A DNA stretch of 64,000 bases from Variovorax sp. IB41 (GCF_016405905.1 NZ_JAEFCB010000001.1:124001-188000), one strand, 5' to 3'; shown: positions 15,884 through 26,057, numbered from the stretch's first letter. Numbers and translations: made by a program. Notes: generated by a model from the sequence alone, not told the origin.

Positions 15884-17219
15884 TGGGCTCCAGCAAGTAC
15901 TGAAGCGCGGTCTGGAAACCGCCTTCGATGTACACCTCGGCCGGCATGCCTGCCTGCATCTTCAGATCGCCCACGGCCTCGACCGATTCGGCGTCGGCCA
16001 GGATGGAAACGGCGTAATACGGCATCTGCGTCGTCTTGTCGGTGAACCGGTCGCCCGACACATAGGTCACCTTGCCCTTGACCATCGTGGCGTTGCGGTA
16101 CTTGAAGGCGGTGAACTTGATGCGGGCGCTCTGCCCCACCAGCACGTTGTTGACTTCTTCCGGACGGATCTGCGCCTCGATCATCAGCGCGGTGTTGCTC
16201 GGCACGATTTCCGCGATGGCCTCGCCCGGCCGAACGACCGCGCCCGGCGAGGTGAACTTCAGGTCGATGATCTCGCCCGCCGCCGGCGCCAGCACGACCT
16301 GGCGCGTGGTGGCGTCGTCGGACTTGCGCAGCTCCTGCTCGATCTCGCTCACGCGGGTGACCGCGCTCTTGAGCTGGTCGCTGGCCGAGCGCAGGTACTC
16401 GTTGACGATCGAGTTGCTCTTGATGTCGGCATCGACCAGGCGCCCGTGGCCGCGCGCAAGTTCCGAGCGGCGCTCTTCGAGCTTGGCGGTGTAGTCGGCC
16501 ACCGAGGCTTCCATCTGGTTGATGCGCGCGTTGGAGACGAAGCCCTCGCTCACCAGGTCGCGATTGGCCTGCAGGTCGCGGTGTTGAAGCGCCAGCGATT
16601 CCTGGGCCTTCACGCCCTGCGCCTCCAGCGAGCCGATTTCCTGCTGCACCTTCTGGCGCAGCATGCGCATGAGCGCCAGCTCGCTTTGCAGCGAATGCCG
16701 GCGCGCCGCGAAGAGAGACGACTCCTTTGCCATCGCGTCCTGCAGGCGCGGGTCCTTGCGGGCTTCGGCCTGCAGGGCTTCGGAGAACACCAGCTTCTCG
16801 GCGCGGTGCTGTTCGGCTTCCAGGCGCTCCAGGGCGGTGCGCTCCACCGCGAGGCGGTAGGTCAGGCGGTTGCGGTCGGCGTCCATGCCCACGTCGGCAA
16901 AGACCACCAGCGCCTGCCCTTCCTTGACCTGCTGCCCGTCGCGCACCAGCACCTGGCGCACGATGCCGCCTTCGAGATGCTGCACCGGCCGGCGGTTCAG
17001 ATCGACCTTCACGTGCGCCGGCGCCACCACCGCCATGGCCAGCGGCGCGAGCCCGACCCACATGCCGACCGGGATGACGATGGCGAACACGGTCGCGAGA
17101 CCCAGCCGCACCAGTCCCTTGATCTGCTGCTTGGTGGTCTTGCGTTTGGGCTTCGTGCTGCCGAACGAGAGGGCGTGTGAGGGGGCCTGTGGGAGTGCCT
17201 GTGCGTGTGCGTGCGTCAT
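15846..17219 (-). CDS. Type I secretion membrane-fusion protein (HlyD/PrtE family)
   Basis: A 457-residue periplasmic adaptor that links the ABC exporter to the TolC-like pore. It has a short cytoplasmic N-terminus and one membrane segment (about 37-58). The split lipoyl domain (VKVDLNRRPVQHLEGGIVRQ and APAAGEIIDLKFTSPGAVV) is separated by long helical hairpins (about 95-290), then a beta-barrel and the C-terminal PGMPAEVYIEGG-like strand (here QAGMPAEVYIEGGFQTALQY), typical of PrtE/HlyD. It sits 37 bases downstream of the exporter gene and belongs to the same minus-strand unit. Confidence 0.93.
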   Translation of the reverse strand: MTHAHAQALPQAPSHALSFGSTKPKRKTTKQQIKGLVRLGLATVFAIVIPVGMWVGLAPLAMAVVAPAHVKVDLNRRPVQHLEGGIVRQVLVRDGQQVKEGQALVVFADVGMDADRNRLTYRLAVERTALERLEAEQHRAEKLVFSEALQAEARKDPRLQDAMAKESSLFAARRHSLQSELALMRMLRQKVQQEIGSLEAQGVKAQESLALQHRDLQANRDLVSEGFVSNARINQMEASVADYTAKLEERRSELARGHGRLVDADIKSNSIVNEYLRSASDQLKSAVTRVSEIEQELRKSDDATTRQVVLAPAAGEIIDLKFTSPGAVVRPGEAIAEIVPSNTALMIEAQIRPEEVNNVLVGQSARIKFTAFKYRNATMVKGKVTYVSGDRFTDKTTQMPYYAVSILADAESVEAVGDLKMQAGMPAEVYIEGGFQTALQYLLEPITSTLRRAARQM

Positions 17220-17256
17220 GGCTTGTGGGCCTCCTGGCTGGCTGCGGTCTCTGGCC

Positions 17257-18939
17257 TCATGCGGCGCGCTCGGTGAGCGCTGCCTGCGCCTGCTTCTGCA
17301 TCGACTTCATCACCTCGCTGGCCGGGCCGAACTGCTTCACCTGCCCGGCTTCGAGGATGAGGATCTTGTCCACGTGCGCGACCAGCGAGGGGCGATGCGT
17401 CACCACGATCGAGGTCACCCCCTCGGCGCGCAGGCCGCTGAGCGCGCGCGCGAGGGCTATTTCGCCCTCGGCATCGAGGCTCGCATTCGGCTCGTCGAGC
17501 ACCAGCAGGCGCACGTCGCCGTACATGGCGCGGGCCAACGCGATCCGCTGACGCTGGCCCGGCGAAAGGCGCGCGCCGTTGTCGCCGATCTGCGTGTCGT
17601 AACCCATCGGCAGCTGCACGATCATCTCGTGCGCGTTGGCGCGCTTGGCCGCGGCGATGACGGCTTCGCCGTCCGGCTCGCCCAGCCGGCAGATGTTGTC
17701 GGCGATCGTGCCGTCGAACAGTTCCACGTCCTGCGGCACATAGCCGATCCAGGGGCCGAGCTCGCGCCGCGACCAGGTCGAGAGCTCGGTGCCGTCCAGC
17801 CGGATCGTTCCCATGGTCGGTTGCCAGATGCCGGTCATGAGGCGCGCGAGCGTCGACTTGCCTGCCGCGCTCGGCCCGATGATGGCCAGAGCTTCGCCGG
17901 CCACGAGGTTCAGCGACACGCCCGACAGCGCCAGCTTCTCCGAGCCGGGCGGGCGAAACGAAATGCCGTGCACCCGGATATGGCCGACCGGCCGGGGCAG
18001 CGACATGCGCGGCACGTCCTTGCCGAAGTGCTCGCACAGATCGCGCAGGCGCCGGTAGGCCGAGCGCGCCTCGTTCAGCACGCGCCAGCTGCCCACGATC
18101 TGCTCCACCGGCTGCAGGGCGCGGCCGAGCAGCACGGTGGTGGCGATCATCACGCCGGCCGACGCCGCCTGCGTGAGTACCAGGTAGGCACCGATCGACA
18201 TCATCATCACCTGCACGCCTTGGCGCAGAAAGCGCGAGGCGGCGCTGAACGACACGCTCGCGTGGCTGGTGCTGGCCTGCAGCGCCAGGGCCTCGTCCTG
18301 TTGCTTGCGCCAGCGGCCCAAGAGGCGCTCGGTCATGCCCATGGCCTGCAGCACCTCCGCGTTGCGCAGCGACCCCTCGACGTAGCGCGAGGCCTGGCGC
18401 GTTTCGCGCTGCACCGCGTCCAGCGCCTTCTGGTTCACGCGGTCGTTGAGCCAGGCCAGGCCGATCATCACGGCGGCCGCCCCCGCGGCCCCCAGGCCGA
18501 GCGCCGGATGAAAGAAGGCGATGACGGCCACGTAGACGACGATCCACGGCGCGTCCATCAGCGCCGTCAATCCGTTGGCCGAGAACAGGCCCCGCAGCGT
18601 CGCGATGTCGCGCATCGCATCGGGCCGCGCATTGAGCGTGGAGCGCGCGGCGGCGGTCACCACCGCATGCATCACCGGCGGCGAGAGCCGCTCGTCGACG
18701 ATGTGCCCCGTGAGGTGCTGCAGGCGCAGCCGCACATAGTCGAGCACGAAAAGAATGAACAGCGCCGTGCCCACGCCGCCCAGCAGCACCCACAGCGTCT
18801 CGCGGCTGTTGGTGGGAATCACGCGGTCGAACACCTGCAGCATGAACAGCGCAGGCACCAGGTACAGCAGGTTGATGACGAACGAGAAGAGCGCCATGCT
18901 GAACAGCAGCGGCTTCAGCTCGGCCCAGATCGGCTTCAT
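17257..18939 (-). CDS. Type I secretion ABC transporter, permease/ATPase (PrtD family)
   Basis: A 560-residue half-transporter. The N-terminal part (about 1-310) has six membrane helices beginning LLFSMALFSFVINLLYLV. There is no C39 peptidase or peptidase-like domain, as in the PrtD group that exports RTX proteins with C-terminal signals. The ATPase has Walker A IIGPSAAGKSTLARL (about residue 358), signature LSPGQRQRIALARAM, Walker B LLVLDEPNASLD and a switch His in VVTHRPSLV. The start at 18939 is preceded by GGAGG. It lies 70 bases after the RTX peroxidase gene, its likely substrate. Confidence 0.94.
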   Translation of the reverse strand: MKPIWAELKPLLFSMALFSFVINLLYLVPALFMLQVFDRVIPTNSRETLWVLLGGVGTALFILFVLDYVRLRLQHLTGHIVDERLSPPVMHAVVTAAARSTLNARPDAMRDIATLRGLFSANGLTALMDAPWIVVYVAVIAFFHPALGLGAAGAAAVMIGLAWLNDRVNQKALDAVQRETRQASRYVEGSLRNAEVLQAMGMTERLLGRWRKQQDEALALQASTSHASVSFSAASRFLRQGVQVMMMSIGAYLVLTQAASAGVMIATTVLLGRALQPVEQIVGSWRVLNEARSAYRRLRDLCEHFGKDVPRMSLPRPVGHIRVHGISFRPPGSEKLALSGVSLNLVAGEALAIIGPSAAGKSTLARLMTGIWQPTMGTIRLDGTELSTWSRRELGPWIGYVPQDVELFDGTIADNICRLGEPDGEAVIAAAKRANAHEMIVQLPMGYDTQIGDNGARLSPGQRQRIALARAMYGDVRLLVLDEPNASLDAEGEIALARALSGLRAEGVTSIVVTHRPSLVAHVDKILILEAGQVKQFGPASEVMKSMQKQAQAALTERAA

Positions 18940-19009
18940 GTTGGATCTCCTCCGGTATTCGGCGCGGGGCGCTTGCACGCCCCGCGCCGTACCTTGCTTT
19001 TTTTGCCGA

Positions 19010-22000
19010 TCAGACGAAGTCGAAGTTCGCCGCCACCACCGCCGCATTGGCACTGAACGTGCCGATCAGCGTGAGCTCCGCCGCCGACGTTTCCCCGCCG
19101 CCGGCCTGCACCCACTGCCACAGCGAGAAGCTGTTGCCGTTGGTGTCGTTGATGACCAGCAGCGCGTCCTCGCCGTTGGCCGCGGTGATCGCGAATTCGC
19201 TGTTGAACGCCGCCGCAACCGCCGCCGCATTGCCCAGGTTGGCCGTGGTCACGCCCTCCCCGCCCGCGCCGGTCAGGAGCAGCGCCTCGATGTCGCCGTT
19301 GCCCTGCCCCACCGTGACATTCACCGTGCCGCCCGCGCCGTTGCCGGTACCGAAGAGGAAGTTGTCGTTGTTGTTGCCGTCGTCCCAGGCCGTGTTGAGC
19401 GCGCCGCCGAACTCGATGCGGTCGTCGCCCGCCGCGGTCGGGCCGTTGGCGTCGAAGTTGCTCACCACGTCGCCGAACTCGTTGGTCGCGCTGAACCGGA
19501 AGATGTCCTGCACGTTGTCGTTCGCCGCGCCCGAGTTGAGGATGTCCGCGCCGATGCCGCCGATCAGGATGTCGCCGCCCGCCCCGCCGTTGATGGTGTC
19601 GTTGCCCGCACCGCCGATGAGCGTGTTGGCGCCGGCACTGCCCGTGAGCGTGTCGTTGCCCGCGCCGCCCGTGGCGTTCAGGATGCTCGCGATCGAGGTG
19701 AAGCCCGAGGCCGTGCCCGCCAACAGATTGACGTTGACGGCCGTGGTGGAGTCGCCGTACGAGAGCGTGTCCGCATTGCCGCCCAGGTTGGCGTTGATCG
19801 ACTCGACGCCGGTCACCGTGCCGCCCTCGAAGCCCGTGATGGCGCCGTTGTAGACCACGTCCAGCACATCGTTGTTCGCCGCGCCCGTGATGTTGAGCAC
19901 GTCGTTGCCGCCGCCGCCCACGATGGTGTCGGCGCCGCCGCCGATCGTGTAGTTGAAGGTGTCCGCACCGAGGCCGCCGTTCAGCACGTTCGCGCCGGCG
20001 CTGCCGGTGATGGTGTCGTTGCCGCTGCCGCCGGTGAAGTTCTCCATCCCCACGATCACGTCGGAGTTGGCTGCGTTGCTGCCCGAGCCCGTGACGATGA
20101 TCGGTGCCGCGCCGCCCAGGTTCACCGTCAGCGCCGCCGTGTAGGCCGAGTAGTTGGCCGTGTCCAGGTCGGCGCCGCCATCGAGCGTGTCGCGCACGTT
20201 GTCGACCGTGGCCGAGAGCGTGTCGTTGCCCGCGCCGCCGCTCAGCAGGTTGACGACACCCGTGCCCGCGGTGCCGCTCGCCGTGAGCGTGTCGCCGAAG
20301 GCGCTGCCCACGAGGTTCTCGATGCTCGAGAGCGTGTCGCTGCCGGCACCGCCGGTCGCCTGCGCCGCGGCAATCGCCAGGGACACCGTCACCGCCGCCG
20401 CCGCGGTGGCGTAGTTCGCGGTGTCGCTGCCGCCACCGCCCGTCAGCACGTTGTTGCCCGCATTGCCGGTCAGCACGTTGTTGCCGGCATTGCCCGTGCC
20501 GTTGATGTTGCCGGTACCCAGCAGGGTGAGGTTCTCGACGTCTGCGTCGGTGATGGTGTAAGTGAGGGTCGATTGCACGGTGTCCGTGCCGGCGCCCGCG
20601 CCCTCGGCCACGGTGTCCGTCGCGCTGTCCACCAGGTAGGTGTCGTCGCCCGCGCCGCCGGCCATCGCATCGTTGCCGACGCCGCCGTCCAGCGTGTCGT
20701 TGCCGTCGCCTCCGTTGAGGATGTCGTTGCCGATGCCGCCCAGCAGCGTGTCGTTGTCGTCACCGCCGTTGAGGGTGTCGTTGCCCTCGCCGCCGTCCAG
20801 CGCATCGGCACCGATCCCGCCATTGAGCGTGTCGTTGCCGCCGAGCCCGGCCAGCGTGTCGGCCAGGTCGCCGCCGCTGATGACGTTGTTGAGCGCGTTG
20901 CCCGTGCCCACGAACGGGTCGGCGTCGATGCCCGTGTAGGTGAGGTTCTCCACGTTGGCGATGAGCTCCAGCGAGAAGGCGGCCAGCTCGGTCTGGACCT
21001 GGTCGGTGCCGGTGTTGGCGCCGGCCGCTTCGACGATCACGTCCAGCACGTCGTCCACGACGTAGGTGTCGCTGCCGTTCAGGCCCACCATGGTGTCGGC
21101 GCCCAGTCCGCCGTCGAGCAGGTCGTCGTCGCCGTTGCCCGAGCCGCCCACCAGCAGGTCATCGCCGTCGCCGCCATGCAGTTCGTTGTCGCCGGTGCCG
21201 CCGAAGATCAGGTCGTTGCCCAGGCCCCCGGTGATCAGGTCATTGGTGCCGTTCTCCCCGGCGATGAAGTTGTTGGCCGTCGAGGCGGACAGGTCGATGG
21301 TGCGCGAACCGCCGGTGGGATCCAGGCGGCTGATGAGGTAGTCGTCCACGCCGAGCAGGTAGCCCGCATAGCTGCTGTCGGTGAAGTTGATGCGCTCCAC
21401 GCCGGTCTGCGCATTGGTCCCGGTGTAGTGGCCGTTGACGGTCACCGTCTGCCCGTTGAAACTGAGCACCAGGCTGCCGTTGTTGGTGCCCGTGTTGTTG
21501 TCCGTGGCGTTGAGCCCGACAAGCGGGTTGGCCAGCAGCGTGACCGGGTCGATGCCCGCCTGGATCACGATGCGGTCGGCCGTCCCGCCGCTGGTGGCGT
21601 TGACCGGTTCATTGATCGTGTCGTTGCCGTCCGCCAGTCCGAACACATAGGTGTCGTTGCCCAGCCCGCCGTTGAGCGTATCGGTGCCTGCGCCGCCGAC
21701 CAGCACGTCGTCCCCGGCCAGCCCGTTCAGCGTGTCGTTGCCCGCGAGGCCCAGCAGCAGGTCGTTGCCCGCCGTGCCGTTGAGCGTGTCGTTGCCGGCG
21801 GTGCCCGTCACGATGCCCAGCGTGGCGTCGGTGAACTGCAGCCGCTCGATGTTGCTCAGCGTGTCGGTGCCCTCGATCGGGTCGGCGCTCACGTCGGTCA
21901 CCGTGAGCCGCCCGTTGGCGTCGGTGCCGAACGCGTAGTTGGCGATCGGCCCGAGGTACGCGACGGTGTCGATGTCGCCCGCCGTCTCGTCGGTCCGGAT

Positions 22001-25000
22001 GGTGCGCACGATGGCCAACTGCCCGGGGTTGATCTGCCCCGCGAACATGCTGTTGACCAGCGTCTTCATGCTGTTGTGCAGCGCGATTGGCGTGCCCGTG
22101 TGCGCGGTGTCGCCGACTGCGAAGACGCCGATCTGCACGTCCAGCCATTTGTCGCCGTCGATGATGTCGTCGCCGCCGCGGCCCATGATGAGGTCGCCCC
22201 CGTCGCCGCCCAGGATGATGTCGCCCGCCGAGTAGTTCACCACGCCCGCGCCCAGCACGGCCTGCAGGCCGTTGATGCGTGCGATGCCCGCCGCATCGAG
22301 CAGGTTGCCCGCGTAGCCCTCGGTGCCGCCCTGCGCGAACGGCAGCCGCTCTTCGGCCAGCGTGTCGGCGCCGATCAGCACGTCGGCAAAGCGCGTGCCC
22401 GAGAGGCCCTCGACCGACTCGTACCCGTCCAGCGTTCCGTTCTGCGGCGGGGCCGGGTTCTCGTCGAACACGATGGCGCGCGTGAGGTCGGCATTGATGC
22501 CGGCGGTGTTGTCCTTGTAGGTCACCCAGTCCCAGCCCGACATGCCGGCCAGCTTGCCGCGGCCGGGGCTGCCCACCATGATGTCGTCGCCGCCCTCGGC
22601 GATGAACTCGTCGAAGCCGCCGTCGCCCAGGAACACGTCGTGGCCCACGATGCTGTCGCGCGCGAAGATCTCGTCGAAGCTGTCGCCGGGCGCACCGTCG
22701 AAGGTGCCGGTCTCGATCCAGTCGTCGCCCTCGTTGCCCAGGATGCGCTCGGCGTTCTTGCTGCCCAGGATGAAGTCGTTGCCCTCGCCGGCGAACACCT
22801 CGGAGCCGGCATCCGTGCCCAGCACGATGAAGTCCTGCCCCTTGCCGCCCATGATGAGGTCCAGCCCCGGGCCGCCGTGCACCACGTCGTTGCCGTCGCC
22901 GGCCTTGATGTTGTCGTCGCCGCCCAGGTCGCGCACGATGTCGTCGCCCGCCCCGGCATTGATGATGTCGTTGCCGGCGCCGCCTTCCAGGTTGTCGTTG
23001 CCGCCGTCGCCGTGGATCGTGTCGTCGCCCTCGCTGGCGATGATGATGTCATTGCCCTCGGTGCCGCCCAGCACCACGTGCTCGTCGCCCGTGTAGCGCA
23101 GGTAGTTGCTGTCGGGCCCGACCGTCCCAGGGTTGTTGCGAACCACCAGCGGCGTCAGGATGCCGCCGCCCACCGGGTCGGTGCTCTCCAGCGTGCCGTT
23201 GCCGTCCAGGTCATTGAACTGGCGGGTGATGTCCACCTCCAGCGCCAGCCCCGGCGTGGAGAACACGTCCGACGGCAGGTGCGTCGCGTTCGTGTTGGTC
23301 ATGATCATTTCGGCGAACGAGTTGTTCTCCATTTCGCCGAACAGGTGCAGGCCGTCCAGGCGCTGCAGGTAGTAGAAGCGGTCGCCGTTCTGCAGGCTTT
23401 CCATCTGCTGCTCGAACACGAAATTGAAGGTCGAGCCGAGCATGCCGCCGAAGGGAAGAATCTTTTCCGCGAGGCCGCCGATCCAGAGGTCCACGTTGTC
23501 CAGGCCTGTGGTGGTGACGCCGTTCGCGCCGCTCGCCCATGCGCCGCTGCCGTTGAGAAAGTCCACTGCATCGGCGGGCACCAGCAGCCCGCCGACCGCC
23601 GCGCCGGTGATGATCGTCAGCGCCGCATCGCGCTTGCCTTCGATCGTCGTCTGGCCGGTGATCAATGAGTGCGTGCCGTAGGCGGCGACGAAATTGATGA
23701 TCGACGCCTCGTGCTTGAGGTTGCCGGCAAAGTCCACCCAGCTGTCGTACGGCCGCAGTTCCGCCGCGTTGTTGGTCGCGTCGAAGAACTCGCGCCGCGC
23801 GGCGTTGAGCGACGGCACGCCCGTGTCGCGGCCTCGTGCCAGGTTGATGGTCGCGAGGTCCAGCGGCAGGCCCAGGAGGTTGTTGCGCAGCGCGCCGGTC
23901 ACGAACTCGTCGATTTCGTTGCCGACCTGGCGCGTCATGCCGCGGATGATCGCGCCGGCGGCGATGTCGTCGGTGATGGCATGCCCGGAATCGAACGCGA
24001 CAGGATTCAGAAAGCCCTGGATCAGCCCGATGTCGTCCGCGTTGAAGTTCGGATCGAACCGGTCGATCGACTCGGTGAGCATCGAGTGGCCGAAGCGATA
24101 CACCACGTGCGCGAACTCGGCAACGATCGACGGATTGATGGTCACGTCGAAACCGTCGGGCACCACGAACGGATTGATCTGCGGCTGGATCTTGCGCGCG
24201 AACTCCTCGAACACCAGATGCTGGTACTGCATCTCGGTGGTGAACTTGGCGGACTGGAACAGCCGCTCGCCGTCCCACACAAGCGTGCTCAGATCCGCCG
24301 GCAGCGCGGTCACGTCCTCGATCAGCCATTCGTTCAGGAAGGCGAAGTTGCCGCCGGCCGCGGTGGACAGAATGACTTCCTGGTTGTGCTCGACCATGCG
24401 GTTGTGCTCCGCATGGAACACGTGGTGCACGGCGGTGAGGCCGATGTTTTCGTTCACGCGGCCGTCGCCGGCGATGAAGTGGGCGTCGAGCAGTTCGTTG
24501 TCGTACTCCGTGTCGCCGTTGCCCGGGTTTCCGAGGCCGATGGTGATGTCGCCGTCGGCGATCTTGCCGATCGGAACCGCCTCGTGCGCGATGTCCGCAA
24601 GAAACGCGTGGCCCGTGCGCAGTGCCGCCGCCGTCGTCGGATTGACCGGGCTGCCCGGCGTACCGGAGACCACGATATCGTCTGCCGTGTTCGGAATGCC
24701 GTCGGCGCCGATGCCCACGATGACCTGCGCCATGCCGGTCGCGGCATTGGGAATGAAGTTGCCGTACTGGTCCGTTCTGAGCAGCGGCACGCTGCCCACG
24801 TCGAAGTCGGTCAGCTCGATGCCCAGCATCAGGGCCTGCGCCTTGACCTCGCCCCAGGTCGCCATGCCGCCGTTGCCGCCTTCGATCAGCTTGCCGGTCG
24901 CCACCGGTTGGCCGTCGCCGTTCAGCGTGTACTGGCGCAGGAACACCTGGTGCGAAGAGTGCGAGGTGTAGGTCTGGTTCTGGTCGACGAAGGCCGTGGT

Positions 25001-25981
25001 GGTGTTCACCGGCCGCACGTCGTCCGCGGTGCCCATGATGCCGTCCGCGCCGGGGGACACCGAGGCGCGGGTCAGCACCATGAAGTTGGTCGGGCTGCCT
25101 TCCACGTACAGCGGATCGTCCGGCTGCAGCGGAATGAACACCGTGCCGCTGCCGCCCTTGTTGACCAGGTCCAGGCCATGGTCGAAGAACTGGCCGAAGA
25201 GGGTGAACCACGAGTTGAACGATGCCGACAGGCCCACGTCCGGCGAGATGTTGGGCAGGCTGACGTTGTCGCCATCCATCGTGATGCCGAAGGGCTCGAT
25301 GGCGGCGTCGCGCACCACGCGGGCCTCCTGCAATGCCGTGACGGTCAGCGCATGCGCGGCGTCCGCGGCATCGGCCGCATCGAGGGCCGCCTGCTCCGCG
25401 GGTGTGGGCGGCGTGGCGGGATCGCCGTCGCCGAGTTCTTCGGCATCCGCACGGGCGTTCTGCGCCACGACACGGGCCTGGTACTCGGCATCGGACGCGG
25501 GCTTGAAGGCCTGGTAGATGACCGTGATGGCGGCCAGATCGGCCATGGGGTTGGCCGCGCCCGCGCGGTCCAGCGCGGTCAGTATGGCGGCCGGATTGCC
25601 CAGGGTCTGGTCGACCAGCAGGTTGGAGATGGTGCGCAGGCTCGAATCGAAGACGAGCGAGTTCGGGTTGTTGCTCGGGTTGTAGTTCGCCGCCGTCGGC
25701 ATGGCGGGCGCGGGACCGGGGCCGTCGGGATCGAACAGCGTGCCGTCCGCCGGCCGATATGCCGGGTCTAGCAGCGTCGGGAACGGCTGGTCCGCGGCGC
25801 CCCATGTTTCGTGGAGCAGGTTGTTGTACGTGCCATCCACCGTTCGCAAACCCCAGCTGACGTTGTACGCCGGGACCAGCCCGCCCGGTCCGAACAACGG
25901 CTGGCCGGCGGCGTGGGCCTCCGAGATCTTGATTTGCGCAAGGATGAACTCGAGGTCTGCTTGATTGACTGTGACGGACAT
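19010..25981 (-). CDS. Secreted RTX protein with animal-type heme peroxidase domain
   Basis: A giant 2323-residue protein started at MSVTVNQADLEFIL (25981), where AGGAG lies 8 bases upstream. The frame runs further 5' but without family sequence. Residues about 90-980 form a peroxidase-cyclooxygenase-superfamily domain. GQFFDHGLDL carries the distal His next to Asp (about residue 267). GDGRVNE carries the catalytic Arg and the heme-ester Glu position (about 507), and VYRFGHSML the proximal His (about 630). From about residue 980 to 2180 come several blocks of calcium-binding GGxGxDxLx nonapeptides separated by beta-rich spacers. The C-terminal 60 residues (ending LTLIGTFSANAAVVAANFDFV) look like a type I secretion signal. 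Bacterial members of this group are called peroxicins. It is expected outside the cell, making oxidants or cross-links. The exporter genes follow at once. Confidence 0.94.
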   Translation of the reverse strand: MSVTVNQADLEFILAQIKISEAHAAGQPLFGPGGLVPAYNVSWGLRTVDGTYNNLLHETWGAADQPFPTLLDPAYRPADGTLFDPDGPGPAPAMPTAANYNPSNNPNSLVFDSSLRTISNLLVDQTLGNPAAILTALDRAGAANPMADLAAITVIYQAFKPASDAEYQARVVAQNARADAEELGDGDPATPPTPAEQAALDAADAADAAHALTVTALQEARVVRDAAIEPFGITMDGDNVSLPNISPDVGLSASFNSWFTLFGQFFDHGLDLVNKGGSGTVFIPLQPDDPLYVEGSPTNFMVLTRASVSPGADGIMGTADDVRPVNTTTAFVDQNQTYTSHSSHQVFLRQYTLNGDGQPVATGKLIEGGNGGMATWGEVKAQALMLGIELTDFDVGSVPLLRTDQYGNFIPNAATGMAQVIVGIGADGIPNTADDIVVSGTPGSPVNPTTAAALRTGHAFLADIAHEAVPIGKIADGDITIGLGNPGNGDTEYDNELLDAHFIAGDGRVNENIGLTAVHHVFHAEHNRMVEHNQEVILSTAAGGNFAFLNEWLIEDVTALPADLSTLVWDGERLFQSAKFTTEMQYQHLVFEEFARKIQPQINPFVVPDGFDVTINPSIVAEFAHVVYRFGHSMLTESIDRFDPNFNADDIGLIQGFLNPVAFDSGHAITDDIAAGAIIRGMTRQVGNEIDEFVTGALRNNLLGLPLDLATINLARGRDTGVPSLNAARREFFDATNNAAELRPYDSWVDFAGNLKHEASIINFVAAYGTHSLITGQTTIEGKRDAALTIITGAAVGGLLVPADAVDFLNGSGAWASGANGVTTTGLDNVDLWIGGLAEKILPFGGMLGSTFNFVFEQQMESLQNGDRFYYLQRLDGLHLFGEMENNSFAEMIMTNTNATHLPSDVFSTPGLALEVDITRQFNDLDGNGTLESTDPVGGGILTPLVVRNNPGTVGPDSNYLRYTGDEHVVLGGTEGNDIIIASEGDDTIHGDGGNDNLEGGAGNDIINAGAGDDIVRDLGGDDNIKAGDGNDVVHGGPGLDLIMGGKGQDFIVLGTDAGSEVFAGEGNDFILGSKNAERILGNEGDDWIETGTFDGAPGDSFDEIFARDSIVGHDVFLGDGGFDEFIAEGGDDIMVGSPGRGKLAGMSGWDWVTYKDNTAGINADLTRAIVFDENPAPPQNGTLDGYESVEGLSGTRFADVLIGADTLAEERLPFAQGGTEGYAGNLLDAAGIARINGLQAVLGAGVVNYSAGDIILGGDGGDLIMGRGGDDIIDGDKWLDVQIGVFAVGDTAHTGTPIALHNSMKTLVNSMFAGQINPGQLAIVRTIRTDETAGDIDTVAYLGPIANYAFGTDANGRLTVTDVSADPIEGTDTLSNIERLQFTDATLGIVTGTAGNDTLNGTAGNDLLLGLAGNDTLNGLAGDDVLVGGAGTDTLNGGLGNDTYVFGLADGNDTINEPVNATSGGTADRIVIQAGIDPVTLLANPLVGLNATDNNTGTNNGSLVLSFNGQTVTVNGHYTGTNAQTGVERINFTDSSYAGYLLGVDDYLISRLDPTGGSRTIDLSASTANNFIAGENGTNDLITGGLGNDLIFGGTGDNELHGGDGDDLLVGGSGNGDDDLLDGGLGADTMVGLNGSDTYVVDDVLDVIVEAAGANTGTDQVQTELAAFSLELIANVENLTYTGIDADPFVGTGNALNNVISGGDLADTLAGLGGNDTLNGGIGADALDGGEGNDTLNGGDDNDTLLGGIGNDILNGGDGNDTLDGGVGNDAMAGGAGDDTYLVDSATDTVAEGAGAGTDTVQSTLTYTITDADVENLTLLGTGNINGTGNAGNNVLTGNAGNNVLTGGGGSDTANYATAAAAVTVSLAIAAAQATGGAGSDTLSSIENLVGSAFGDTLTASGTAGTGVVNLLSGGAGNDTLSATVDNVRDTLDGGADLDTANYSAYTAALTVNLGGAAPIIVTGSGSNAANSDVIVGMENFTGGSGNDTITGSAGANVLNGGLGADTFNYTIGGGADTIVGGGGNDVLNITGAANNDVLDVVYNGAITGFEGGTVTGVESINANLGGNADTLSYGDSTTAVNVNLLAGTASGFTSIASILNATGGAGNDTLTGSAGANTLIGGAGNDTINGGAGGDILIGGIGADILNSGAANDNVQDIFRFSATNEFGDVVSNFDANGPTAAGDDRIEFGGALNTAWDDGNNNDNFLFGTGNGAGGTVNVTVGQGNGDIEALLLTGAGGEGVTTANLGNAAAVAAAFNSEFAITAANGEDALLVINDTNGNSFSLWQWVQAGGGETSAAELTLIGTFSANAAVVAANFDFV
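19540..20040 (-). repeat. RTX nonapeptide repeats, C-terminal blocks
   Basis: Two short runs of GGxGxDxLx units, at about 19545-19660 (TGSAGANTLIGGAGNDTING and on) and 19930-20040 (TITGSAGANVLNGGLGADTF). They lie inside the peroxidase gene near the secretion signal. They bind Ca2+ outside the cell and fold into parallel beta-rolls. Confidence 0.8.
20630..20890 (-). repeat. RTX nonapeptide repeats, longest perfect block
   Basis: About nine consecutive near-perfect units (GGNDTLNGGIGADALDGG, GNDTLNGG, DNDTLLGG, GNDILNGG and so on). At DNA level this gives a GC-rich quasi-repeat of 27 bases, read on the minus strand. It ends in DDTYLVDSATDTV, which also caps other blocks of the protein. Confidence 0.85.
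21055..21250 (-). repeat. RTX nonapeptide repeats, middle block
   Basis: Units such as NDLITGGLGNDLIFGGTG, GDDLLVGG and DDLLDGGLGADTM, capped by GSDTYVVDD. A further block of the same type lies at about 21615-21810. Confidence 0.8.
22715..23070 (-). repeat. RTX repeats directly after the peroxidase domain
   Basis: About twelve degenerate units (GNDIIIASEGDDTIHGDG, GNDNLEGGAG, GDDNIKAGDG, GNDVVHGG, GQDFIVLG). They begin right at the end of the peroxidase domain and are more divergent than the later blocks, so they may be the oldest part of the array. Confidence 0.8.
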
Positions 25982-26057
25982 GGCATGGCTCCTCAGTGCT
26001 TGTGGTGGTGGGGTGTTTCGGAACGCTACTTCCGTCATCACAGTCTTTAGTCCCACC

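Noticed and set aside
20630..23070. Regular DNA repeats that could suggest CRISPR or tandem non-coding repeats
   Set aside because: The period is 27 bases with codon-level degeneracy, and translation gives GGxGxDxLx units. It is a protein repeat, without identical repeats or unique spacers.
18755..23668. A very long plus-strand open frame (1637 codons) opposite the RTX gene
   Set aside because: It is the mirror of the GC-rich RTX repeat coding sequence. Its product is Val/Ala/Arg/His-rich without family motifs, and the opposite strand has clear peroxidase and RTX motifs.
23669..25771. A 700-codon plus-strand frame opposite the peroxidase domain
   Set aside because: The complementary strand has the peroxidase active-site motifs. 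This frame has none and is biased to Arg, Gly and Val.
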